Shown piece by piece: positions 54,449 to 63,269 of a stretch of DNA of 64,000 nt (positions are counted from its first letter, which is position 1; each line of letters opens with the position of its first letter). The stretch comes from Serpentinicella sp031432315 (GTDB taxonomy: Bacteria > Bacillota > Clostridia > Peptostreptococcales > Natronincolaceae): assembly GCF_031432315.1 (NCBI RefSeq), contig NZ_JAVKGO010000004.1, positions 62,001 through 126,000 on the forward strand. Reading direction: 5' to 3'. The position numbers and the translations under genes were made by a program. The notes below the pieces were generated by a model. That model saw only the letters and a program-made list of their open reading frames with translations. It searched no databases and had not been told where the DNA came from.

Positions 54449-54943
54449 TTAGAAGAATTGAAGATTTCTTCTAAACTCATCAATCGCGTCTTTGTTGTTT
54501 TCGTAGTCTTTAACAGGGGTCATAAAGGTAATAATTCCTTTATTAGCTCGATTATCTTTTATGTAGATTTCTGTTCGGATACTTTCCTTCCTTTCTGATT
54601 CAAAGATTAAGGAATCCTTTGTGTCTTGAATTATATTTGCTTTTCTTGTTCCTGTTTTTAAGTCATTTTTAATTTCGTCAACACTTTTTTCACTTGTAAG
54701 AATTGTGACAATGGCTTTTAACTTATTGTTTTCAAAGGTAACATTAAATGATCCATTAGTTGACTCTTCTCCCACATTCCACTGAGATGATTCAAATACT
54801 CTAAAACCTAAATCTATATTCTCATATAAAACTGCTTTCTCTTGAATATTTTGATTTTCTGTATCAACATGTTTCTTTGAGCAACCGGATGCTATCAAAA
54901 GTATCAATATTAATGTTAAAAGAAAAACTTTATTTTTTACCAT
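54449..54943 (-). CDS. Lipoprotein of unknown function
   Basis: This 164-residue lipoprotein has a clear signal peptide and lipobox (IASGC). The mature part (about 40-164) looks like a small PsbP-like alpha/beta domain (LGFRVFESSQWNV, INDLKTGTRK-type region), but I cannot assign it. Its leader contains a cyclic-di-GMP-I riboswitch, and the DUF5667 gene follows. AGGTG precedes the ATG. Expression linked to the motile/sessile switch is expected. Confidence 0.7.
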   Translation of the reverse strand: MVKNKVFLLTLILILLIASGCSKKHVDTENQNIQEKAVLYENIDLGFRVFESSQWNVGEESTNGSFNVTFENNKLKAIVTILTSEKSVDEIKNDLKTGTRKANIIQDTKDSLIFESERKESIRTEIYIKDNRANKGIITFMTPVKDYENNKDAIDEFRRNLQFF

Positions 54944-54997
54944 GAATTCACCTCAAACGCTTTCTAAAAGCAAATAAGCTCTTATTGTTTTATATTT

Positions 54998-55075
54998 GTG
55001 CAACTGGCTAACAAGGGTATAAATGACCCGTAGTCCCTGTAGTTTTGCGTCACCACCTTTCAATGGTTTTGCCTT
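54998..55075 (-). ncRNA. Cyclic-di-GMP-I (GEMM) riboswitch
   Basis: On the minus strand the leader of the lipoprotein gene reads GGCAAAACC, a CCATT-GAAA-GGTGG hairpin, TGACGCAAAACTACAGGG, and later GTTAGCCAGTTGCAC. These are the conserved blocks of the GEMM-I aptamer: GGCAAACC, GNRA-capped P2 stem, GACGCAAAGC and GCCNGNUUGC. The GGCAA and TTGC ends can form P1. AATAAGAGCTTATT between aptamer and gene may be part of the switch. Whether it is an on or off switch is not clear. Confidence 0.85.
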
Positions 55076-55383
55076 ATTTTTATATGCTGTTTTACTATCT
55101 ATACGAATAGTCCTTAAATTTTAAGGGGGCTTTAAAGATTTTTTTCTAAATTTTTAGTTTTATATTTAAGAAGATACTTTTCTTTTATTCTTAATATAAT
55201 TTTTATTTCTCTTTAATAATTTTTAATAACTTAAAATAAGAGACTATTTTATTAGTTGTTTTATTTATTACCAACTTACATATGCAAAGCTTAGATCTAA
55301 ATATTTCAGTAATCTATATCTTCCAATTGTATGTCATTTTTTATAAATAGTTTGGTTACAATATCTTAAGGGAGGTGACTTTA

Positions 55384-55590
55384 GTGACAGTTCTGGCAGA
55401 TTTAGAAAAAGTAATTGCATACTGTGAAGTCGTTAAAGGTAACTATGCTCTAATGGCCCAATCTACAGAGGAGCAACAGGCGAAAGATATGTTTAATAAT
55501 ATGAAAAGCGATATAGAAAAGCATGTACAGTTTCTCAATGCACGTTTGGAGTACTTAAATGAAAATAATAATCTAAACAAAAACAGCTAA
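55384..55590 (+). CDS. DUF1657-family small protein
   Basis: This helical protein of about 68 residues starts MTVLADLEKVIAY and has QSTEEQQAKDMFNNM, matching the DUF1657 pattern. In Bacilli such genes lie next to DUF421 and spoVA genes in germination-related clusters; here a DUF421 gene is 1.6 kb away, with no spoVA. The GTG at 55384 (eight bases after GGGAGG) is the start. Function is unknown. Confidence 0.7.
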   Translation: MTVLADLEKVIAYCEVVKGNYALMAQSTEEQQAKDMFNNMKSDIEKHVQFLNARLEYLNENNNLNKNS

Positions 55591-55728
55591 CTAAGATAGT
55601 TATATAAAATGTACCTTCATTTAACTACTAAATTTTAAATTTAAAAGTTGTAAATTTAAAGCTATATAGCTTTTTTATATTTTTTTAACCAGTATTGATA
55701 GACCAGCTAGCAAAGGAGCACTACTATT

Positions 55729-57039
55729 ATGGGTCGTTTAAATAATAAGTTTTTTACTGACACAATGAAGGTAAGGCACATAACTTTTATTTTTACTCTT
55801 GCAAAGTGGGTTCTATGGGGGAGCCTAATTGGTATAGTTGTAGGTTTCACATCAACTGTACTAATAAATTTTAATGACTTTCTAACAGATATACGAGAAG
55901 CAAACCCCTTTACCTTATTGCTACTTCCTGTTGGAGGTATTATTATCGGTTATATCTACATGTATTATGGTAAAGGTTCTCGCAAAGGAAACGATTTGGT
56001 TCTTGAACATATTCATCACGGGCAAGGTGAAATTCCTTTACGGATGGGTCCTATCGTCTTTTTCTGTACTTTTATCACACATCTACTAGGAGGCTCAACA
56101 GGAAGAGAGGGAGCCGCTATACAGATGGGTGCAAGTATATCCGAGGGAGTGAACCGACTATTTAAGATTAACAGAATAGATCGTAAAATTTTAATCATCA
56201 GTGGGATAAGTGGCGGTTTTGGTTCTGCTTTTGGTGCCCCTATAGCCGGTACTATTTTCGGAATGGAGGCTATCACCATAGGTAGAACTAAATATGAAGC
56301 TTTAATTCCCTGTTTTGTTGCAAGCTTTGTAGGACATTATGTTGCAACAGCACTAGGAATGCATCATGAACACTTTATTATACAAAACATTCCCGACATT
56401 AATGCTATAAACCTTATGAAGATTATGGCTTTAGCCATTGTTTTTGGATTTACTAGTGTTCTTTATAGTCAGTTACGGCACGAAATAAAAAGTCTATCTG
56501 ATAAATATTTAAAAAATCTTATGCTAAGAGCCTTTACTGGAGGACTCATTATAATAGCATTAACCTACTTAATTGGTTCTAGGGATTACCTTGGTAGAGG
56601 TTTACCAATGGTTGAGCAAGCTTTTCAAGGGCAAGTTCCTCCCTATGCTTTTCTAGCCAAAATTGTATTCACTGCAATTACTATGGGTATGGGGTTCCGT
56701 GGTGGTGAGGTGATCCCTCTATTCTTTATGGGTGCAACCTTAGGAAATACATTATCTCCATTAGTAGGCATGCCTCCTTCTTTTCTTGCAGCTGTAGGTA
56801 TGATTGCTATATTTTCCGGAGCAGCTAACACACCTGTTTCTGCTTTTCTTTTTAGTTTAGAAATGTTCAACGGAGAAGGAATAACCTATTTTTTTATAGC
56901 ATGCTTTATTAGCTTTATATTTTCAGGGCATCATGGGATTTATGCTTCGCAAAAGCTATATGATCCTAAAAGTAGAATGCTAAATATTCCTCCAGGAAAA
57001 ACGATAAAATCTATTGAGGAAGACAAAAAAATTCAGTAA
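55729..57039 (+). CDS. ClC-family chloride/fluoride channel or antiporter
   Basis: This 436-residue membrane protein of the ClC family keeps the gating Glu in GGSTGREGAAIQMGAS, the FGAPIAGTIFGMEA stretch and the late FRGGEVIPLFFMGA loop. The combination GNDLVLEHIHHG, IPLRMGP and GREG(A/T) resembles the fluoride-selective CLC-F branch more than classical EriC. That is inference from motif memory. No fluoride riboswitch precedes it. The ATG follows AAGGAGC. Confidence 0.85.
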   Translation: MGRLNNKFFTDTMKVRHITFIFTLAKWVLWGSLIGIVVGFTSTVLINFNDFLTDIREANPFTLLLLPVGGIIIGYIYMYYGKGSRKGNDLVLEHIHHGQGEIPLRMGPIVFFCTFITHLLGGSTGREGAAIQMGASISEGVNRLFKINRIDRKILIISGISGGFGSAFGAPIAGTIFGMEAITIGRTKYEALIPCFVASFVGHYVATALGMHHEHFIIQNIPDINAINLMKIMALAIVFGFTSVLYSQLRHEIKSLSDKYLKNLMLRAFTGGLIIIALTYLIGSRDYLGRGLPMVEQAFQGQVPPYAFLAKIVFTAITMGMGFRGGEVIPLFFMGATLGNTLSPLVGMPPSFLAAVGMIAIFSGAANTPVSAFLFSLEMFNGEGITYFFIACFISFIFSGHHGIYASQKLYDPKSRMLNIPPGKTIKSIEEDKKIQ

Positions 57040-57156
57040 CCAAACTGATTTCAATTAAGGAAGTTGCCTACTTACATTATTAAAGGTTTTTATAGAATAA
57101 GTATACAAAACCCCAATATAGGAGTTATCCAACTTCTTTATTTATTTAAGTATTTT

Positions 57157-57867
57157 TTAAATAATAAAGTCCTTTATAAAATCTGTAGATTCATCTGATT
57201 TTGATATACAGAGTTTTCCTTCTGTATTTATATCTACATAAAATGCATCATCAAGGTTATTTACATTATTTAATTTCAACTGCTGCTGAAGCCACTTCTT
57301 ATCTAAGTTAAGTTTTTGTAAGTTGTCTTCGTAAACCTCTCCATCAACGACCAGAGGTATTTTTAAACCTTTGTACTTTGTAACTATATTCATATCATTA
57401 GGCGTTAGTGATTGCGCTTCAGGTTTTTTCATTACACTGATATTTCCACTATCCTCTACAATAGCATACTCAACATCTTGTATATCAAAGACTCCTTTTT
57501 CTCTTAAAAACATCAATATATTTTCAATGGAGTACCTTACTTTTTTCATGTTTTGTTTAATAAATTGTCCATTCTGTATAATTATAACTGGTTCAAAAGT
57601 AACCTTTTTTCCAAAACTCCGATTTTTCACTGTAAAGTGACTTAACAGATACTGTAATCCTATTAATAGGACGATTGCATATGCAGTTGGCATATGAGGT
57701 ATTTCAGGATCTGCAATATCTGCCCCAACCACATTTCCCACTATTATTATAGTTAAAAAATCAAAAACAGGAAGTTCACCGATTTTTCTTCTACCCGTAA
57801 CCATTACCAAAAACAATAACAAAGCCATTATTGTAACAACTCTAAAAGTTATTTTTAGGTATTCCAT
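57157..57867 (-). CDS. DUF421 (YetF-like) membrane protein
   Basis: This 236-residue protein has three N-terminal helices (about 8-80) and a C-terminal DUF421 domain (about 90-225) with the MVTGRRKIGELPVFDFLTII and SIENILMFLREKGVFDIQ segments. In Bacillus, relatives occur in spore germination-related clusters. It is convergent to the ClC gene. AGGAGG precedes the ATG. The 57868-58176 gap holds only a remnant and two hairpins. Confidence 0.85.
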   Translation of the reverse strand: MEYLKITFRVVTIMALLLFLVMVTGRRKIGELPVFDFLTIIIVGNVVGADIADPEIPHMPTAYAIVLLIGLQYLLSHFTVKNRSFGKKVTFEPVIIIQNGQFIKQNMKKVRYSIENILMFLREKGVFDIQDVEYAIVEDSGNISVMKKPEAQSLTPNDMNIVTKYKGLKIPLVVDGEVYEDNLQKLNLDKKWLQQQLKLNNVNNLDDAFYVDINTEGKLCISKSDESTDFIKDFII

Positions 57868-58020
57868 AAATAGTCCTCCTAAATATTTCCTATATATTAA
57901 CTTTATTATTCCAATGTTACAATATAAAATACAGTTAAATATTTATAGTGGATTCCTAATTTAATACAATCTATTCTAGGTCTATTCGGTTATTAGTATC
58001 TTTTTTTCCAACACATAAAT

Positions 58021-58052
58021 AGGAGTCAATAGAAATTTCCTATTCGACTCCT
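58021..58052. terminator. Hairpin after a gene remnant
   Basis: AGGAGTC-AATAG pairs with CTATT-GACTCCT with one bulge. T runs lie at both ends. It follows the fragment at 58060-58143 on the minus strand. Confidence 0.5.
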
Positions 58053-58059
58053 TTTTTAA

Positions 58060-58143
58060 TTAACACTCTGGTAAAATCGGCAAATTACAATCTCTAACTC
58101 TAGCAGGATAAGGTACTATCACCTGATTTCCATCCTCGCCTAT
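58060..58143 (-). pseudogene. C-terminal fragment of an unidentified gene
   Basis: A short open frame without a start codon reads GEDGNQVIVPYPARVRDC, then NLPILPEC and a stop, and is followed by its own hairpin. The composition is protein-like and ends sensibly. I do not recognise the parent. Confidence 0.3.
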
Positions 58144-58152
58144 TTAGAAACA

Positions 58153-58176
58153 AAGAGCCATCCTCAGATGACTCTT
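58153..58176 (-). terminator. Terminator of the MerR-family gene
   Basis: On the minus strand AAGAGTCATC, a 4-base loop and GATGGCTCTT (one G-U pair) directly follow the stop codon, then a T-rich tail. Confidence 0.65.
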
Positions 58177-58998
58177 TTAAACAACTTGTTTGAATATAAT
58201 AGGCACTTGAATTTCAGTTAACCATTCCTCAGAAGTTTCTTTATTCCAAATTCCATCTATATAAGATTCCCTAGGCAAATCAGATACTTCATATCCATTT
58301 TCCTCAATCCATTTCATTACTGCACCATATGCCATGCCTATTGTATTGTATGGCCCTTTATGAAGTACACAAGCAGCATTGTCTACTTTATCAATCTTCT
58401 TAAACTTTATTTTATCAGAGTCTTTCCCATAGCCTGTAACCGCTTCACAAATCTCTACATCTATATCTGATTCTTTGTACTCCCCATCATGATATATTGT
58501 AAAACAATACTCTGGAACGCTACACTCAACTTTTTGTTGTTCCATATACTCTCCCATTTCAGGATAAACCTTATAATAAGCATCGTAGTCCGGTATAACT
58601 GTTCTCATTGAGGCAACAATTACCTCAGGAAGCTCCTTTACAATAACTTTATATTTCATATTCGTACCCTCCAGTTTTAGAGTTTTTAAATAAGTTCGAA
58701 GCTGAGAAAGTTTAAATTCCTCTTCTTCAATTTTCTTTAAGATATGGTCTTTTTTCTTTTCAAGACAATCCACCATATTATTTTCCTGATCTATTGAATT
58801 TAATATTTCTGATAAAGAAAAACCTATACTCTTTAAAGCTAAGATCTCATATAGTCTAGGAAGTTGACTTGAAGAATAGTACCTATACCCTGTCATTTCA
58901 TCAACATGAATAGGCTTAAATAACCCTATTTCATCATAGTGTCTAAGGGTTTTAATCGTTATCTTATTCATTTTAGAAAAAACACCAATCTTATACAT
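58177..58998 (-). CDS. MerR-family regulator with GyrI-like effector domain
   Basis: This regulator of about 273 residues has an N-terminal MerR helix-turn-helix (about 1-70; ITIKTLRHYDEIGLFKPIHV), a dimerisation coil (about 75-115) and a GyrI-like small-molecule domain (about 118-272), the BltR/BmrR layout of drug sensors. Its promoter (59039-59069) has the long spacer typical of MerR targets, so it probably regulates itself. The ATG at 58998 is nine bases after AGGAGA. No efflux pump gene is adjacent. Confidence 0.9.
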   Translation of the reverse strand: MYKIGVFSKMNKITIKTLRHYDEIGLFKPIHVDEMTGYRYYSSSQLPRLYEILALKSIGFSLSEILNSIDQENNMVDCLEKKKDHILKKIEEEEFKLSQLRTYLKTLKLEGTNMKYKVIVKELPEVIVASMRTVIPDYDAYYKVYPEMGEYMEQQKVECSVPEYCFTIYHDGEYKESDIDVEICEAVTGYGKDSDKIKFKKIDKVDNAACVLHKGPYNTIGMAYGAVMKWIEENGYEVSDLPRESYIDGIWNKETSEEWLTEIQVPIIFKQVV

Positions 58999-59038
58999 AA
59001 TCACAAATCTCCTATGCGCATATTTGATTTATAACTTA

Positions 59039-59069
59039 ATTTTATTATCTACCCTAACCGGAGAGTCAA
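59039..59069 (-). promoter_or_regulatory. MerR-type promoter with 19-base spacer
   Basis: On the minus strand TTGACT (59069-59064) and TAAAAT (59044-59039) are 19 bases apart, with an imperfect dyad CTCTCC-GGTTA-GGGTAG in the spacer. This is the diagnostic layout of a MerR-controlled promoter. Confidence 0.65.
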
Positions 59070-59253
59070 TGGTTATTTAAAACTTTTTAACCCACTTGTC
59101 ATTTTACCATAATAATAAGTATAAAAAAGACAGCAATACTCCGACTCCACCACTTTATTAGCTTTATTATTTGCTAAATCCACGTTCAGGGAAATTACTT
59201 GATAAAACATTTCAATTTGTTCTTGATTATATGAATAGGAAAATATATACTTG

Positions 59254-59298
59254 AATTAATGAACTAATGAACTTTTATAGTTCATTAGTTCATTAATT
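59254..59298 (+). promoter_or_regulatory. Perfect 20-base-arm palindrome, probable TetR operator
   Basis: AATTAATGAACTAATGAACT (59254-59273) and its exact inverse (59279-59298) flank five bases, ending just before the ribosome site of the TetR gene. Each arm holds two TGAACT words, so four half-sites are present. Self-repression is likely. Confidence 0.7.
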
Positions 59299-59311
59299 GG
59301 AGGTGTGTTTT

Positions 59312-59884
59312 ATGGGTAAGCAAAGCCAGCTAAAGTTTAAACGGTTGTTAGAAAAAGCAGAAGAATTATTTATTGATAGAGGATACAGTAAAGTTACAAT
59401 AGATCAAATTGCCTTAGCTGCTGGTATAAGTAAAGTAACTTTATATAAGCATTTTAACTCAAAAGAAGATCTATTCATTCATATAATGAAAAATATTACT
59501 ACTAAACATTACGATGTGCTTCAATCTCAATTAACCGATATTAAAGGGTCGGTAGAAAAGCTTAATTTTTTATTTAAATATAGTTTAGAGTCTTATAAAA
59601 AATATCCGCTGACATTTTATAAAGACATGATGGAGACCCCTTCTATTTGGGAAAAAATATATAATTATCGAAAAGAAAGAGCTATAAAAATATGCAAAGA
59701 TATATTGAAAGAAGGGATTAACTCGAATGAAATTAGAGAACTCAACATAAATCATACAGTGAGTATTCTATTATGCTTAGGTGAGTCTTTACCAAAGATG
59801 TTTCCTTTTAATGACTATGAGGAATCTAAGTTATTTATGGACAGTTATTATAATTTTGTAAATAATGCACTTATAAAAAAATAA
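59312..59884 (+). CDS. TetR/AcrR-family transcriptional regulator
   Basis: This regulator of about 190 residues has an N-terminal helix-turn-helix (about 6-55; VTIDQIALAAGISKVTLYKHF) and a variable helical ligand domain. I use the ATG at 59312, preceded by GGAGGTG; the TTG at 59297 overlaps the operator. A hydrolase gene starts 22 bases downstream and is likely cotranscribed. The perfect palindrome at 59254-59298 is its probable binding site. Confidence 0.9.
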   Translation: MGKQSQLKFKRLLEKAEELFIDRGYSKVTIDQIALAAGISKVTLYKHFNSKEDLFIHIMKNITTKHYDVLQSQLTDIKGSVEKLNFLFKYSLESYKKYPLTFYKDMMETPSIWEKIYNYRKERAIKICKDILKEGINSNEIRELNINHTVSILLCLGESLPKMFPFNDYEESKLFMDSYYNFVNNALIKK

Positions 59885-59906
59885 AATAAGTTGAGGGGGG
59901 AATATT

Positions 59907-60692
59907 TTGTATTATAAAAATGATATAGGTTCCATTTATTATGAAGTTCACGGTCCTGAAAACGCTCCAGTAATAGTTTTTTCCCATGGAGTTACTATGG
60001 ATCACCAAACCTTTCAGGAACAAGTCATTGCTTTAAAAGATAAGTACAGAGTAATTGTTTGGGATATGCCTTATCACGGTAAATCATCTGAGATAAATGA
60101 AAATCTTCAGTTCTCTACTACAGCCGCCGATTTTATTATTGAACTTTTAGACGCGTTAGACATATCTAATGCAATATTGGCAGGTCTATCTCTTGGTAGT
60201 TTTGTAACTCAACAAGCAGCTTATAAATATCCAGAAAGAGTAGTAGCTACAATTCATTTAAGCGGAGGGTCATTATATCCTAAATATTCTAGATGGTTTA
60301 AAGTTCTTAACCCTTTTTTCTCATTACCTATAAGTATTCTTCCTTCTAGGTCTTTGGCTAAGAGTTTTGCTAAACACAAAGCAATTACTCCACATACCAT
60401 AGCTTACTTAGAAGAAGGGGTACATAAAACAGGTAAAAAATCACTTATACATCTAATAAAAGAAATGATCAATGATATGGTTATTGGACTTCCTGAACCA
60501 CTTAAACAACCTATGCTAATTATCTATGGAGATCATGAATTAGGCGCTATTAAAAAAATGAATGAAAAATGGCACAATAATAGCTTGAATAGTCAAATAT
60601 CGGTAATAGAAAATGCTCATCATATTCTAAATCAAGATAATCCAGAAGAATGTAATAAAGTTTTGTTGGATTTTCTTAAAAAGTTGCTTTAA
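59907..60692 (+). CDS. Alpha/beta-hydrolase
   Basis: This 261-residue soluble enzyme has the alpha/beta-hydrolase fold. The oxyanion motif FSHGVTMD (about 27-34), the nucleophile elbow GLSLGSF (Ser about 96), a late acid in IYGDHELGA and the catalytic His in ENAHHILNQD are visible. It starts at a TTG after GAGGGGGG. It lies directly after a TetR gene, so it is probably the regulated target. The substrate is unknown. Confidence 0.85.
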   Translation: MYYKNDIGSIYYEVHGPENAPVIVFSHGVTMDHQTFQEQVIALKDKYRVIVWDMPYHGKSSEINENLQFSTTAADFIIELLDALDISNAILAGLSLGSFVTQQAAYKYPERVVATIHLSGGSLYPKYSRWFKVLNPFFSLPISILPSRSLAKSFAKHKAITPHTIAYLEEGVHKTGKKSLIHLIKEMINDMVIGLPEPLKQPMLIIYGDHELGAIKKMNEKWHNNSLNSQISVIENAHHILNQDNPEECNKVLLDFLKKLL

Positions 60693-60790
60693 TCCCCTAT
60701 TAATACTCTAATTCCAACCTCTTTTAAGCTGACTCATTTTTTTCTGTACTTTCTACTATTAATTTTATAATACGTTCTATTACACAAATT

Positions 60791-60828
60791 TTGGGTTATG
60801 ATATGGCCTTAGCCAAAACATAACCCAA
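60791..60828. terminator. Hairpin after the hydrolase gene
   Basis: TTGGGTTATG and its perfect inverse enclose 18 bases that themselves contain TGGC/GCCA. The 294-base gap 60693-60986 also has, on the minus strand near 60860-60905, a start-less fragment FYHIKTAVTYGEPYPK followed by a stop, which looks like another gene end. Confidence 0.5.
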
Positions 60829-60986
60829 ATGACATATTAATGTTTTCGATATTAATCCACCCACCCTTACTTAGGGTACGGTTCACCATAAGTAACGGCG
60901 GTTTTTATATGGTAAAAGAATCAAAAAAATTCTTTTTAGTGCTTATTAATAAACTAACTAAGTAATAATGCTCCTATATCAGGAAA

Positions 60987-61286
60987 TTATAAATAATCTT
61001 CTCTTATCGGTGTAAATGCGTTAATATCTACTGTATCTTCAAGGGCTATGGCTTTGTGTTTTACATTAGACGGGATTACTACCGACATTCCTTTTTTTAG
61101 AATTATTTCATCCTCTTCAACAAAAAGCTTAAGACAACCTGATTCTACATAGCTTGATTGCTCATGGGGGTGTGTATGCCAAGGCACATCTGCACCCTTC
61201 TTAAATGTAAATCTTACAATCATTAAATTAGTCCCTATTGCTAACGTTTCCCTTTCAACACCTTCCAGTACTAATACTTTTGACAC
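60987..61286 (-). CDS. Cupin-domain protein
   Basis: This 99-residue single-domain cupin has the metal-binding motif WHTHPHEQSSYVESG (His, His, Glu) and the second motif IPSNVKHKA (His). Such small cupins bind a metal and can be sensors, isomerases or dioxygenases. AGGAGG precedes the ATG. It is monocistronic and gives no clue to its substrate. Confidence 0.8.
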   Translation of the reverse strand: MSKVLVLEGVERETLAIGTNLMIVRFTFKKGADVPWHTHPHEQSSYVESGCLKLFVEEDEIILKKGMSVVIPSNVKHKAIALEDTVDINAFTPIREDYL

Positions 61287-61308
61287 TTCAAATTCCCTCC
61301 TAATAGCT

Positions 61309-61399
61309 ATTTTTTATATGTAGTATTAAAAAATTGAAGACCTCTCAACATAATATGTTATATCCCAGTTTTAATCCTTATTCTTGCCCTCCGTGCCAT
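61309..61399 (-). pseudogene. Remnant of a REP-associated tyrosine transposase
   Basis: From an ATG at 61399 the frame reads MARRARIRIKTGI, a TAA stop, then HIMLRGLQFF. Intact TnpA_REP (Y1_Tnp family) transposases begin MAR.AR...TGIYHIMLRG, so this is the N-terminus with a stop in place of the Tyr codon. Only about 30 codons survive. The palindromic AGGACAATCGAAACGTCCCC at 61441-61460, upstream of the remnant, fits the structured ends of such elements. The rest of the 61287-61617 gap holds the promoter region of the next gene. Confidence 0.55.
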
Positions 61400-61617
61400 T
61401 CATATCGACTCCAGCTTCAGGATATCATAATAATAGAAAGAGGACAATCGAAACGTCCCCTCGTCTCAAACCACCATAATACACTAAATCCTTGAAATTT
61501 TCTCATTAAATTACATTGCTATTTCCTCATAATTTCTTCTGCAGATATAAATACTAGATAAAAGGAGGTTTCTTATTAAGCACTTTAGTAGAAATAAGTA
61601 AAGGAGTTAAAAAGAAT

Positions 61618-63012
61618 ATGAGTAAAACTACAAGCATTATTCTTATCCTATGTATAATATTAGTTTTTACTTACATTAGCCCTCTACATGCTTATGCTTG
61701 TCCTTTATGCTTTGATGCTAGTGATGACCCGATTGGATTAGGTGCCATTACTGGTGCACAAGCTTTTTATAGTACCTTGTCATCAAATCGTATTGAAACT
61801 ATTAAACAAGATATTATTAATAGATATGGACATTACAGCCCTCAACAATGGGGTGAAAATGTGGATGGCGTTAGAACCAGAATTGATACCGAAGATAAGA
61901 TTATTGCCCTTACCTTTGATGCTTGTGGTCAAGGAGGGTTTAGTAATGGTTACGATAAACAACTAATAGATTTTTTGATTAAACACCAAATACCTGCTAC
62001 GCTATTCATTAGCGGTCGTTGGATAGGTAGCAACCCAAGTATTTTTAAAGAACTAGCTCAAAACCCTATTTTTGATATAGCAAACCATGGGTATAGACAT
62101 TCCCCCCTATCTATAAACGGTAGATCTGCATATGGTATTAAAGGTACTACAAGTATAGGGGAAGTAGTGGATGAAATCTTGTTAAATGAACAAAAAATTC
62201 TAAATATAACTGGTAAGAAACCAAGATACTTTCGATCCGGAACCGCATTTTATGATGAAGTTGCAGTGAAAATTGCTAACGAACTTGGATATGAAGTTAT
62301 TAATTACAATGTATTGGGAGATGCAGGTGCTACTTTTACTAGAGAACAGGTTCGTCAAGCCACACTAAGTGCTACATCTGGATCAATAATTCTATTTCAT
62401 ATGAATCGACCAGAAACAGATATTGCCGATGGAATTATAGACGCTATTCCTGAATTAATTAAAAGAGGCTTTAGATTTGTTAAACTAGAAGAATATCATC
62501 AAAAACTTGCTCCTCGAAAACCAACTGTAGATAATTATTTTTTGCACACTGTGGCTAGGGGAGATAGTCTTTGGGCTATTGCAACTAGATTTGGAACAAC
62601 AGTTCAAAAAATACAAAATATGAATCAATTAAAGACAACCGTACTTAATGTTGGACAAAGACTCCAGGTTCCAGTGAAAGATCCTTCCCTATTAGTTGCC
62701 CCGGTAGAAGTTAATCATCGTATTGCTAGAGGTGATAGTCTGTGGCGAATAAGTAATATGTATGGAGCTAACCTTAACTCTATTTATCAAAGAAATAACT
62801 TAAATCAACATTCCATTCTTCAAGTTGGTCAAAGGGTAATTGTTCCTATTGAAGCTATCCATGTAGTTAGTTCAGGAGATACCTTGTGGCACATAAGCAT
62901 ACGTTATGGGGTTAGCCTTCAACAAATCTATCAAAGAAATAACTTAAGTCCACAATCTATTATACGCATAGGACAAAGAATTATTGTTCCTCCTAATCCT
63001 ATTAGTTGGTAA
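61618..63012 (+). CDS. Secreted polysaccharide deacetylase with three LysM domains
   Basis: This 464-residue protein has a signal peptide (1-26), a NodB-like deacetylase domain (about 90-290) and three C-terminal LysM repeats (about 308-354, 368-412, 418-461; each opens with the GDSLW or GDTLW motif). The first catalytic motif is TFDACG instead of TFDDG. NHGYRH supplies metal His residues, and ILFHMNRP the final His. LysM binds peptidoglycan or chitin, so the enzyme should act on the cell wall. The ATG is 11 bases after AAAGGAG. The TFDxCG form is a known variant, so activity is plausible. Confidence 0.87.
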   Translation: MSKTTSIILILCIILVFTYISPLHAYACPLCFDASDDPIGLGAITGAQAFYSTLSSNRIETIKQDIINRYGHYSPQQWGENVDGVRTRIDTEDKIIALTFDACGQGGFSNGYDKQLIDFLIKHQIPATLFISGRWIGSNPSIFKELAQNPIFDIANHGYRHSPLSINGRSAYGIKGTTSIGEVVDEILLNEQKILNITGKKPRYFRSGTAFYDEVAVKIANELGYEVINYNVLGDAGATFTREQVRQATLSATSGSIILFHMNRPETDIADGIIDAIPELIKRGFRFVKLEEYHQKLAPRKPTVDNYFLHTVARGDSLWAIATRFGTTVQKIQNMNQLKTTVLNVGQRLQVPVKDPSLLVAPVEVNHRIARGDSLWRISNMYGANLNSIYQRNNLNQHSILQVGQRVIVPIEAIHVVSSGDTLWHISIRYGVSLQQIYQRNNLSPQSIIRIGQRIIVPPNPISW

Positions 63013-63021
63013 TTCTATAAT

Positions 63022-63058
63022 AAAAAAGGCTTGCATTTTCTAAAATGTAAGCTTTTTT
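63022..63058 (+). terminator. Terminator of the LysM deacetylase gene
   Basis: GCTTGCATTTT pairs with AAAATGTAAGC (one G-U pair) around a 2-base loop, flanked by A and T runs. Confidence 0.7.
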
Positions 63059-63074
63059 CTAGCCTTATCAAAAA

Positions 63075-63269
63075 TTATTTTCCCTCTAATAGTCTTTGAA
63101 TTTCCTTTTTAGAGCTTCTTGGTCCTTTGATATTTATTTGATATGTGTCTTTCCTTGATTGTATTGTAAGTTCTAAAGCTAAGTTCTCTTCCTGCTGCCA
63201 ACTATAGGACAAAATATCCTCCCATAAATATGAATTATCATATTTTATCCCATTTTCTGTTATAGCATT
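63075..63269 (-). pseudogene. C-terminal fragment of a DUF5673-like protein
   Basis: A 64-codon frame bounded by TGA and TAA, without a start, encodes ITENGIKYDNSYLWEDI and then a typical end (KKEIQRLLEGK). It resembles the C-terminal domain of the protein at 2784-3290 (IYENGIY..KWSQM). The N-terminal membrane part is lost, so this is a relic of a paralogous gene. Confidence 0.5.

Noticed and set aside
55102..55130. A SigI-type promoter (CCCCC and CGTA-like words) upstream of the cyclic-di-GMP riboswitch
   Set aside because: The words are present on the minus strand but 19 bases apart with a poor -10 match; I am not confident of the consensus spacing.
55591..55728. A fluoride riboswitch before the ClC gene
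   Set aside because: I looked for the GG-GAUGG and CCGCC-type conserved blocks; the leader is AT-rich and has none.
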